Source of the DNA: Bacteroidales bacterium
GTDB taxonomy: Bacteria > Bacteroidota > Bacteroidia > Bacteroidales > UBA7960
Assembly (NCBI GenBank): GCA_007124575.1
Contig: SLEW01000206.1
Location: 1-5,115, forward strand
Direction of reading: 5' to 3'
DNA length: 5,115 nucleotides
The notes under the pieces are model-generated. The model had not been told where the DNA came from, made no database searches, and was given only the letters and a program-made list of their open reading frames with translations. Shown here piece by piece: positions 1 to 4,842 of this stretch (positions are counted from its first letter, which is position 1; each line of letters starts with the position of its first letter). The translations under genes and the position numbers were made by a program.

Positions 1-93
1 ACGGCATTCCTTCATTTTTTTAATGTGCTCTGCGTGCCAATCCATTGCCCTGGAGGCAGCCTGCTTGTAATAATCAACTCCTTTTGCAGTCAT
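1..93 (-). CDS. N-terminal fragment of an unrecognised protein (runs off the left edge)
   Basis: An open frame starts at ATG (complement of 91-93) and stays open to the window edge, giving 31 residues beginning MTAKGVDYYKQAASRAM and continuing with a charged, helix-like stretch (His-Ala-Glu-His-Ile-Lys-Lys-Met-Lys). No signal peptide or membrane segment is visible, so a cytoplasmic protein is likely. The upstream sequence is AT-rich with no Shine-Dalgarno match, as is usual in this phylum. The gene would be divergent from the amylase, with 138 bases between the two starts. I do not recognise the family. The natural-looking amino-acid composition and the divergent layout support a real gene, but 31 codons is short enough to be chance. 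Confidence 0.45.
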   Translation of the reverse strand, partial: MTAKGVDYYKQAASRAMDWHAEHIKKMKECR

Positions 94-154
94 AATAGTT
101 GTTTGGTTAAAAGTTTATAGGTTTTTTGATCCTTAAAAATACTAAAAAGCCGCG

Positions 155-189
155 AAACCTGCCCATTAAGCAAAATAAATCTCAGGTTT
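155..189. repeat. 7-bp inverted repeat in the divergent intergenic region
   Basis: AAACCTG at 155-161 is matched by its exact reverse complement CAGGTTT at 183-189, with 21 bases between. It lies between two divergent gene starts, so an operator or a leader hairpin is possible. The arms are short and the sequence is AT-rich, so chance is a reasonable alternative. No convincing Bacteroidota -33/-7 promoter pair was found nearby. Confidence 0.25.
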
Positions 190-231
190 TATTAAGTTCA
201 GAAAAAAAGGATTTTATAACTTGCGTTTTTG

Positions 232-1584
232 ATGATAAGAAAACACAGAACAATGCAAAAGCAAACTGGTCATTATAAACCCAAACCGTATGTGCAGCTC
301 AGTAACCCTGAATGGCTAAGGGATGCGGTAATATATGAAATAAACACCAGGCAGTTTACCCCTGAGGGTACTTTCCGTTCTGCCACAAATCAATTGCCTG
401 CCATTAAGGAGCTGGGAGCAGATATCATCTGGCTGATGCCCGTCCATACCATCGGCTCCAAAAACCGCAAGGGCCGGCTGGGAAGCCCTTACTCCGTGCA
501 AGACTATTACCATATCCATCCAGACCTGGGAAATGAAGACGATCTGAAGCACCTGGTAAAAGAGGCACACAGGCTCGGCATGTACGTTATCCTCGACTGG
601 GTTGCTAACCATACTGCCTGGGACAATGTGTTGGTTAAACGACATCCTGAATGGTATGCACGCGACTGGAAAGGAGATTTCCGGCCAAGTCAGTGGTGGG
701 ATTGGTCCGATATCATCGAGCTTGACTACAGCCATGCCGGACTACGAAAGTATATGATCGATGCCATGAAATACTGGATACGCGAATTTGACCTGGATGG
801 CTTCCGGGCAGATATGGCCGGCTTTGTACCCCTCGACTTCTGGGAACTGGCAAGGAAGGAGCTGGAAGAGATTAAACCGGTTTTCATGCTCGCCGAATGG
901 GAGTCGCGCGACATGCATGCCAATGCCTTTGATGCCGGTTATGCCTGGAGCTGGTGGGACGCTGTATATGATATTGCCAACAAAAAAGTACCAGACCTGG
1001 CACCGCTCCATGTATATTATTCATGGAACGACCGATTTTATCCCAAAGAAAGTATCAGGATGACGTTTGTGACCAATCACGATAAAAACGCCTGGGAAGG
1101 CACCTCGCGCGAACTGTTTGGTGATGCCCTGGAAGCAGCCATCGTGCTCTCCTTTGCAGGTGATGGAATGCCGCTGATATATAACGGCCAGGAGGCTGGA
1201 GACACCAAAAAACTGGCCTTTTTTGAAAAAGACCCTATCCCATGGAAAGAACATCCACATGGTGAACTTTATAAAAAACTGATAAGGTTGAAAAAAAACA
1301 ATCCCGCTTTATGGAATGGTCAATGGGGAGGGCCGGTGATCCAGGTGCAAAACTCCCGGGATGATCTGGTGCTCAGCTTTCTCAGACAAAAAGAAGAAAA
1401 CAGGGTTTTAGCTTTAATCAATTTTTCCGATCACACACAGCAAATACAATTCCACACTGAGGTACATTATGGCCAGTATGTTGACCAGGAAACAGGTGTT
1501 AAGACAAGTTTTTCAGCCGATACCAAACTTAGACTCGCACCCTGGAAAGCAAAAATATTCACACATGCCGGAAAGGAACAATGA
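232..1584 (+). CDS. GH13 alpha-amylase-family glycoside hydrolase
   Basis: A complete 450-residue retaining alpha-glucan-active enzyme with the (beta/alpha)8 barrel of GH13. Conserved regions appear in order: the N-terminal strand AVIYEINTRQF; region I DWVANH (Asp122, Asn126, His127); region II GFRAD with the nucleophile Asp194; region III AEWE with the acid/base Glu222; and region IV FVTNHD with transition-state stabiliser Asp284. Domain B, after region I, is short at about 40 residues. The last 80 or so residues look like the C-terminal beta-sandwich. There is no signal peptide, so it is probably cytoplasmic and acts on maltodextrins, cyclodextrins or glycogen-derived oligosaccharides; specificity cannot be read from the motifs. 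The start is uncertain: TTG 229, ATG 232 and ATG 253 are in frame, and 253 has the most A-rich leader. No sus-type neighbours are visible. The stop is four bases from a terminator hairpin. Confidence 0.95.
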   Translation: MIRKHRTMQKQTGHYKPKPYVQLSNPEWLRDAVIYEINTRQFTPEGTFRSATNQLPAIKELGADIIWLMPVHTIGSKNRKGRLGSPYSVQDYYHIHPDLGNEDDLKHLVKEAHRLGMYVILDWVANHTAWDNVLVKRHPEWYARDWKGDFRPSQWWDWSDIIELDYSHAGLRKYMIDAMKYWIREFDLDGFRADMAGFVPLDFWELARKELEEIKPVFMLAEWESRDMHANAFDAGYAWSWWDAVYDIANKKVPDLAPLHVYYSWNDRFYPKESIRMTFVTNHDKNAWEGTSRELFGDALEAAIVLSFAGDGMPLIYNGQEAGDTKKLAFFEKDPIPWKEHPHGELYKKLIRLKKNNPALWNGQWGGPVIQVQNSRDDLVLSFLRQKEENRVLALINFSDHTQQIQFHTEVHYGQYVDQETGVKTSFSADTKLRLAPWKAKIFTHAGKEQ

Positions 1585-1618
1585 AAAAACCGCGCTGACC
1601 CACAGGGCCAACGCGGTT
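1584..1618 (-). terminator. Intrinsic terminator between convergent genes
   Basis: AACCGCG at 1588-1594 pairs exactly with CGCGGTT at 1612-1618. Inside it, CCC and GGG pair around an ACA loop, with a partly paired middle. Read on the minus strand, the stem runs into six Ts (complement of 1584-1589), a textbook intrinsic terminator for the gene ending at 1645. On the plus strand the stem begins four bases after the amylase stop but is followed only by a loose T-rich tract, so termination in that direction would be weaker. Confidence 0.8.
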
Positions 1619-1644
1619 ACTATTTAAATTGTGTTTTTGCCAGA

Positions 1645-1998
1645 CTATTCAATTAATTCTACAAACAATGCGGTCAGATTCACATCCTCTTCCGGCATCT
1701 CAAAAGTATATTCGACATCTGAACTGACCACAAACCCCTGGATATTATCAGTCCACTGAAGAAAATCATATCCCTCGTTGGCTGTGGCCTCCAGCACTAC
1801 CTCTTCTCCGGGATAATACTCGCCGGCTCCTTCCACTTCGCCACCTTCATCAGGCTGAACCATTACTATAACCTCATAGGTCTCCATGTCTTCGTGCTCA
1901 TCCGGTTTTTGCTCACTTTGACCAGCAGCCATAGACAAACTGCCTGCTGCAAACAATGCCACGAGAGAAAAAACGATGAGTTGCTTGTACTTTTTCAT
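1645..1998 (-). CDS. Small secreted acidic protein with one InlB B-repeat-like domain
   Basis: A 117-residue protein if started at the ATG complementary to 1996-1998, which puts KKYK directly before a hydrophobic stretch (QLIVFSLVALFAAGSLSMAA), a normal signal peptide. An in-frame ATG six codons upstream (2014-2016) is the alternative. Cleavage is expected near the AAGQ region. A short acidic linker (EQKPDEHEDMETYE) leads into one domain of about 70 residues with the pattern GGEVEGAGEYYPGEEVVLEA, then GYDFLQWTD, then YTFEMPEEDVNLTALF. That pattern matches the bacterial InlB B-repeat / Listeria-Bacteroides repeat group, a small beta-sandwich usually found in tandem in surface proteins. Here it stands alone, with no C-terminal sorting or anchoring sequence, so it is probably periplasmic or released. 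The mature protein is strongly acidic. Its role is unknown. Confidence 0.8.
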   Translation of the reverse strand: MKKYKQLIVFSLVALFAAGSLSMAAGQSEQKPDEHEDMETYEVIVMVQPDEGGEVEGAGEYYPGEEVVLEATANEGYDFLQWTDNIQGFVVSSDVEYTFEMPEEDVNLTALFVELIE

Positions 1999-2056
1999 TG
2001 CTTTTGTAAATAACATAATGCGTTTTTTTGGTTTTTAATTCACAACGATTTATTTA

Positions 2057-2088
2057 CTAATGTAGGGAAAAGAATACATTCCTGCAAG
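2057..2088 (-). promoter_or_regulatory. Candidate promoter of the InlB-repeat protein gene
   Basis: On the minus strand TACATTAG (complement of 2057-2064) differs by one base from the Bacteroidota -7 element TAnnTTTG. CTTG (complement of 2085-2088) sits at the -33 position with about 20 bases between. This would give a leader of roughly 35 to 50 bases before the start codon. The assignment rests on consensus matching only. Confidence 0.35.
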
Positions 2089-2121
2089 AGCAACAAGGCT
2101 TCTTTCACAGACTTTAACAGT

Positions 2122-2312
2122 TTTAAACGTTTTTTAAGCGAAGCTTAACAAATATTCGTATAACAACTTTACACATGCTGCATATTTCAAACAAGGAGAT
2201 AGCATGGGGCTTTGCCAATGAACTCATCACTGACAAATAGCCTTATTAAGCAGGAATTTTTGAATAGTATATCTTTGCAAAAGGAAACAAAAACCTGAGA
2301 AAAACGTTTAAA
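2122..2312. repeat. 13-bp inverted repeat bracketing the MBL gene promoter
   Basis: TTTAAACGTTTTT at 2122-2134 is the exact reverse complement of AAAAACGTTTAAA at 2300-2312. The arms are about 165 bases apart and enclose the candidate -7 box at 2270-2277. The left arm abuts a palindrome at 2134-2148 (TTAAGC, loop GAA, GCTTAA). It could be a looped operator or chance in AT-rich DNA. Confidence 0.35.
2270..2277 (+). promoter_or_regulatory. Candidate -7 box for the MBL lipoprotein gene
   Basis: TATCTTTG matches the Bacteroidota -7 consensus TAnnTTTG exactly and is followed by an A-rich tract. It would give a leader of about 80 bases before ATG 2366. No clear TTTG lies at the -33 distance (the local sequence is TTATTAAG), so this is half of a consensus promoter. 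Confidence 0.45.
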
Positions 2313-2365
2313 TTAACGTAAATAAACAGATTAGCTGTATAGCAGCTTTAACAGAATATAAAGAC

Positions 2366-3247
2366 ATGCAATATCCAAAAATACATTTCAAAAAATTACT
2401 TTATAGCCTTGCCATATTGGTGTTACCGGCCTTTATCCTGCTGCATTCCTGCAGTGATGACAACAATGTGTTTGTCGTGCCTGGTGAAGACGAAAATTAT
2501 ACCGTGCATTTTATTGATGTAGGACAGGGAGACGCCATTTTTATAGAAACACCGGTAAAGAACCTTTTAGTGGATGGAGGCTATCGCAACTCGGGAGTAG
2601 TAGAGTACCTGGTTGCGCTTGATATAGAATATATTGATCTGGTAATCGGCACCCATCCACATGCCGACCATATCCAGGGTTTGATCGGTGTATTTCACGA
2701 GTTTGAGGTAGGTGAAGTCATTGACCCCGGCGTAACACATACTACAAATACCTTTAATGAATACCTTAGTACGATCGATTTGTATGATATTCCTTTCACT
2801 GTGGGCAGAAAAGGCATGGAGTGGGAACTTTCCGAGAATGCGCATATGCTATTATTGCATCCGACGGATCCCAGTGAATATCATCTTAATAATGCATCTA
2901 TAGTAGCCCATGTGACTTTGGGTGAAGTAACCGTCCTGCTTGCTGGTGATGCAGAGGAGAATGCTGAAAATCAGATGCTGAATGAACCCGAATTACTTGC
3001 CAGCGACATCCTTAAGGTAGGACACCATGGGAGCAATACCAGCTCACAAATGGCCTTTCTGGAGGCCATAGATCCGGATATAAGCGTCATTCAATGTGGA
3101 GAAGATAATCCTTATGGTCATCCCCACAACCCGGTAATAGAGCGTCTCAATGCCATAGATACCACGATTTACCGTACTGATCTGCATGGAAACATAGTAA
3201 TCACCATTAAAGAAGGTGAAGAGTATGAAGTCCATATCCATCAGTAG
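2366..3247 (+). CDS. ComEC-like metallo-beta-lactamase-fold lipoprotein
   Basis: A 293-residue protein with a lipoprotein signal peptide: basic start (HFKK), hydrophobic core to residue 26 and lipobox LHSC with Cys29. SDD follows the cysteine, acidic residues that in Bacteroidota can direct lipoproteins to the outer surface. From residue 46 it is an MBL fold of the type found at the C-terminus of the ComEC/Rec2 competence protein: VHFIDVGQGDA, LLVDGG (68-72), the metal motif THPHADH (96-102), LLAGD (191-195) with a metal-bridging Asp, KVGHHGS (217-223), and NPYGHPH (248-254) near the end. The likely activity is metal-dependent phosphodiester hydrolysis, perhaps nuclease, in the periplasm or on the surface. 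It lacks the ComEC channel and OB domains, so it is not a DNA-uptake channel itself. The next gene on the strand is a DUF3006 protein, 458 bases away across repeats. ATG 2366 is chosen because it immediately precedes the signal peptide. Confidence 0.9.
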   Translation: MQYPKIHFKKLLYSLAILVLPAFILLHSCSDDNNVFVVPGEDENYTVHFIDVGQGDAIFIETPVKNLLVDGGYRNSGVVEYLVALDIEYIDLVIGTHPHADHIQGLIGVFHEFEVGEVIDPGVTHTTNTFNEYLSTIDLYDIPFTVGRKGMEWELSENAHMLLLHPTDPSEYHLNNASIVAHVTLGEVTVLLAGDAEENAENQMLNEPELLASDILKVGHHGSNTSSQMAFLEAIDPDISVIQCGEDNPYGHPHNPVIERLNAIDTTIYRTDLHGNIVITIKEGEEYEVHIHQ

Positions 3248-3258
3248 ATATTTTTTTT
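3234..3258 (+). terminator. Weak possible terminator overlapping the MBL stop codon
   Basis: ATATC (3234-3238) and GATAT (3247-3251) can pair around an eight-base loop and are followed by a run of Ts to 3258. The stem is only five mostly A-T pairs and spans the stop codon, so any termination would be inefficient and readthrough into the repeat region is likely. Confidence 0.25.
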
Positions 3259-3330
3259 GCTTTCCGCTTAATATTGTTTAATTTCGTATATCAAATAATT
3301 TATTGGTGACGGAACATGGGTGCCTTTAAC

Positions 3331-3450
3331 ATGAACCGGGTGCTTGTGGGCTCGGCGATGCCATACGGCCATGACAAGATATTAACACACAGGGACATGA
3401 TTATCCGATGGAGGTTTGGCTTCGCCGAGCTCGCAAAGTGCTCGGTTCAT
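3331..3450 (+). repeat. Long imperfect palindrome: hairpin of about 36 bp with a 47-base loop
   Basis: The left arm 3331-3366 (starting ATGAACCGGGTGCTT) pairs with the right arm 3414-3450 (ending GTGCTCGGTTCAT). I count 29 Watson-Crick pairs, five G-U pairs, two U-U mismatches and one bulged A at 3435. The perfect core is GCTCGGCGA (3350-3358) with TCGCCGAGC (3422-3430). CCAT (3369-3372) can also pair with ATGG (3408-3411) inside the loop. Read as minus-strand RNA, the wobbles become A-C mismatches, so the plus-strand transcript or plus-strand ssDNA folds better. It could be a small non-autonomous mobile element, a REP/BIME-type repeat, or an RNA-level element in the MBL-DUF3006 transcript. 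Confidence 0.75.
3385..3404 (+). repeat. Direct repeat A, copy 1
   Basis: ACACACAGGGACATGATTAT matches copy 2 at 3527-3546 at 18 of 20 positions. Weaker similarity continues about 12 bases upstream (gacaagatatta against aacaggattttt). This copy lies in the loop of the long hairpin. Confidence 0.65.
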
Positions 3451-3464
3451 CTGACCGAAATATA

Positions 3465-3483
3465 AAATTATAAACAGATGAAA
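3465..3483 (+). repeat. Direct repeat B, copy 1
   Basis: AAATTATAAACAGATGAAA matches 3693-3711 at 18 of 19 positions. The second copy includes the start codon of the DUF3006 gene, so this copy looks like a duplicated leader and start. It opens only a 23-codon frame (ATG 3478). It could be a target duplication around an insertion of about 209 bases, or a shared AT-rich leader. Confidence 0.55.
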
Positions 3484-3498
3484 CGCCCATGTTGGAAA

Positions 3499-3514
3499 TC
3501 CCGACCATTCGGGA
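3499..3514. repeat. Short hairpin, six base pairs
   Basis: TCCCGA (3499-3504) pairs exactly with TCGGGA (3509-3514) around a four-base loop CCAT. No T-run follows directly, so it is not a good intrinsic terminator. It is one unit of the repeat array. Confidence 0.5.
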
Positions 3515-3526
3515 ACAGGATTTTTG

Positions 3527-3546
3527 ACACACAGGGGGATGATTAT
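3527..3546 (+). repeat. Direct repeat A, copy 2
   Basis: ACACACAGGGGGATGATTAT, 18 of 20 identical to 3385-3404, 142 bases downstream of it. It immediately precedes the small-loop hairpin cluster. Confidence 0.65.
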
Positions 3547-3550
3547 TGAT

Positions 3551-3648
3551 CGCTGGCAGCGGAACGCCCTGAAAGGGCAATTCAGTTCAGCCCAGTGGCA
3601 ACGCCCTGGGTAAACAGGATACAACCCCCACCAGCGCCCTGAAGGGGC
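3551..3648. repeat. REP-like cluster of small-loop hairpins
   Basis: Four hairpins occur in about 100 bases. CGCT/AGCG (3551-3561) has loop GGC. GCCCT/AGGGC (3566-3578) has loop GAA. CCCAG plus GGC against GCC plus CTGGG (3591-3610) has loop AAC and one bulged T. GCCCT/GGGGC (3636-3648) has loop GAA and one wobble pair. The second and fourth share the unit CGCCCTGAA(A/G)GGGCA, 70 bases apart. From memory, such units recur between genes in many Bacteroidota and some Planctomycetes genomes. They are palindromic extragenic repeats, possibly mobilised by a RAYT/IS200-like transposase; none is encoded here. Confidence 0.7.
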
Positions 3649-3692
3649 AGCTTAAAACGATACCACAAAGAACAGAACAACAATTAGTTACG

Positions 3693-3711
3693 AAATTATA
3701 AACACATGAAA
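3693..3711 (+). repeat. Direct repeat B, copy 2
   Basis: AAATTATAAACACATGAAA, 18 of 19 identical to 3465-3483. It spans the leader and the first two codons of the DUF3006 gene. Confidence 0.55.
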
Positions 3712-3939
3712 GTGGTAGTAGACAGAATAGTGGAAGGTTTTGCCGTTGTGCTCATTGAAGAACAGGAGAAAATGTTTCACGTGCCTGTGGAAGAATTACC
3801 GGAAGGCACACAGGAGGGCAGCTGGCTGCGCATCGATTTTACGCTCGATGAAGAGCAAACAGACAGCATGTATCAGAAAAATAAGCGATTGCTGGATAAA
3901 CTCATCCAGAGAGGCCGGACAAGAAGCGGAAGAGAGTGA
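3706..3939 (+). CDS. DUF3006 family protein
   Basis: A complete 77-residue soluble protein. The N-terminal half matches the DUF3006 pattern: KVVVDRIVEGFAVVLIE, then MFHVPVEELPEGTQEGSWLRIDF, then an acidic segment (TLDEEQTD). It ends in a basic helix (KNKRLLDKLIQRGRTR). The fold is expected to be a small beta-barrel-like domain, and the biochemical role of the family is not established. There is no signal peptide. As I recall, genes of this family often lie beside ComEC-like MBL proteins in Firmicutes and some archaea, which fits the gene upstream here and supports a shared role. The leader is A-rich without a Shine-Dalgarno site and duplicates a sequence 228 bases upstream. The gene converges on lgt with 49 bases between stops and no obvious terminator. 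Confidence 0.85.
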   Translation: MKVVVDRIVEGFAVVLIEEQEKMFHVPVEELPEGTQEGSWLRIDFTLDEEQTDSMYQKNKRLLDKLIQRGRTRSGRE

Positions 3940-3988
3940 AAGGCGCATCTCTTATGGCGTCAAAGGTAATCAGCTTAAATGAAGCCTT

Positions 3989-4804
3989 TTAAGTACTTTC
4001 AGCGCGTTTCATTTTTGCCTGTTTCCTGAAGGCATAGATCATAAAGCCGATACCAGCTATTATGGCAGGTATGCTTAGGATCTGTCCCATATTAAGTAGC
4101 ATGTCCTCCTCGAATGGCGATTGGGGTTCTTTGATAAACTCTACCAGGAAACGTGCAGTAAACATAAAGAGCGCGAAAAAGCCGGTCAGAAAACCTTCAG
4201 GCAGCTTCGTACGCTTTTTGACATACATCCATCCCAGCGACAAGAACAAGATCAGGTAAGCCAGACCTTCATATATTTGTGTTGGATGCTTTGGCACGGT
4301 TTCGCCCCGGGCTTCAAAGATAAATCCCCAGGCCAGTGTGGTTTCCACCCCATAGATCTCAGAGTTCATGAGGTTTCCCATCCTGATGAAGAAGGCAGCT
4401 AAAGACACCGGAATAACCAGCCTGTCGAGCAGCCAGGTAAAGCTTTGCTGGCTTATCTTTTTCTGAAAAAAATAGAGGGCAATCAGGATGCCGATGGCGC
4501 CGCCATGGCTGGCAAGTCCTCCCTGCCATATATAGAGCACCTCGATCAGGTTTTGGCTATAATAGCTGAAATCATAAAAGAAACAGTGACCCAGTCTTGC
4601 CCCTGCAATACTTCCAACAAACATATAGATAAGAATGCTGTCGGCATGCTTTGCAGGCAGGTTTTCATTGCGAAAGATCCGGGAGATGATATCATAACCC
4701 AGGTAAAATGACAGCGCCCAAAAAAGGCCATACCATCTTACCGATAAATTTCCTATCCTGAATATTTCGGGACTGGCGTCCCAGCTAATCTGTAGTAGTT
4801 CCAT
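3989..4804 (-). CDS. lgt: Prolipoprotein diacylglyceryl transferase Lgt
   Basis: A complete 271-residue integral inner-membrane enzyme that moves diacylglycerol from phosphatidylglycerol to the lipobox cysteine of prolipoproteins, the first step of lipoprotein maturation. Family motifs are clear: RWYGL (23-27), whose Tyr corresponds to E. coli Tyr26; GARLGH (68-73); the signature GGLASHGG (95-102) with His100, equivalent to E. coli His103; RMGNLMNSE (141-149) with Arg141 and Asn144, equivalent to Arg143 and Asn146; HPTQIYE (173-179); and RFLVEFIKEPQ (218-228) with Arg218, the likely counterpart of Arg239. Several hydrophobic segments give the expected multi-pass membrane protein, and the length is typical. 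It lies 38 bases downstream of the FKBP gene on the same strand, with no clear promoter between, so cotranscription is likely. The start ATG is the complement of 4802-4804. Confidence 0.97.
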   Translation of the reverse strand: MELLQISWDASPEIFRIGNLSVRWYGLFWALSFYLGYDIISRIFRNENLPAKHADSILIYMFVGSIAGARLGHCFFYDFSYYSQNLIEVLYIWQGGLASHGGAIGILIALYFFQKKISQQSFTWLLDRLVIPVSLAAFFIRMGNLMNSEIYGVETTLAWGFIFEARGETVPKHPTQIYEGLAYLILFLSLGWMYVKKRTKLPEGFLTGFFALFMFTARFLVEFIKEPQSPFEEDMLLNMGQILSIPAIIAGIGFMIYAFRKQAKMKRAEST

Positions 4805-4842
4805 ACAAATAATCTCTTATCTTACCTGGCAAATGCTGTTTT

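Larger units (their letters stand above)
2017..2365. other. 349-bp intergenic region between divergent genes
   Basis: This AT-rich stretch separates the secreted protein gene (leftward) from the MBL lipoprotein gene (rightward). It holds candidate promoters for each, a short palindrome at 2134-2148, a 13-bp inverted repeat (2122-2134 with 2300-2312), and a small hairpin at 2333-2347 (AGCTG, five-base loop, CAGCT) just upstream of the MBL start. Only very short open frames occur, the longest being 26 codons at 2218-2298. None looks like a real gene, and I see no RNA gene. Confidence 0.5.
3248..3705. other. 458-bp repeat-rich intergenic region
   Basis: There is no credible gene between the MBL lipoprotein and the DUF3006 protein. 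The first 80 bases are AT-rich. After that come a long imperfect hairpin (3331-3450), an AT-rich spacer, a six-base-pair hairpin (3499-3514), a cluster of small-loop hairpins (3551-3648), and about 55 bases of A-rich leader before ATG 3706. Two families of direct repeats also lie here. An 80-codon minus-strand open frame (3382-3624) runs through the hairpins and is a product of the repeats. No TAnnTTTG box was found just upstream of 3706, so the DUF3006 gene may depend on readthrough. Confidence 0.7.

Noticed and set aside
2175..2298. Small plus-strand open frames: 21 codons at 2175, five codons at 2204 behind an AAGGAG-like site, and 26 codons at 2218
   Set aside because: They are short and without recognisable sequence. 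The 26-codon frame runs through the candidate -7 box of the MBL gene. The overlapping stop/start at 2218-2221 is suggestive but not enough.
2366..3247. True class B beta-lactamase or ribonuclease Z
   Set aside because: The DVGQGD opening, KVGHHGS and YGHPH motifs are those of the ComEC C-terminal domain and not of antibiotic-degrading or tRNase enzymes.
3382..3624. 80-codon minus-strand open frame through the repeat region
   Set aside because: It is built from the hairpin repeats, has a Cys/Pro/Trp-rich unnatural composition and no recognisable domain. Such frames are common artefacts of intergenic repeats.
3331..3648. CRISPR array
   Set aside because: The repeats are of different families with irregular spacing and palindromic arms as long as the spacers. 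No cas genes are present.
3740..3982. 80-codon frame overlapping the DUF3006 gene
   Set aside because: It is an out-of-frame shadow. The 3706 frame has the DUF3006 pattern and this one has Cys/Arg-rich random-looking sequence.
3940..3988. Terminator between the DUF3006 gene and lgt
   Set aside because: Only weak A-T pairing (CTTAAA with TTTAAG) and an imperfect GC stem can be drawn, with no T-run after a stable stem.
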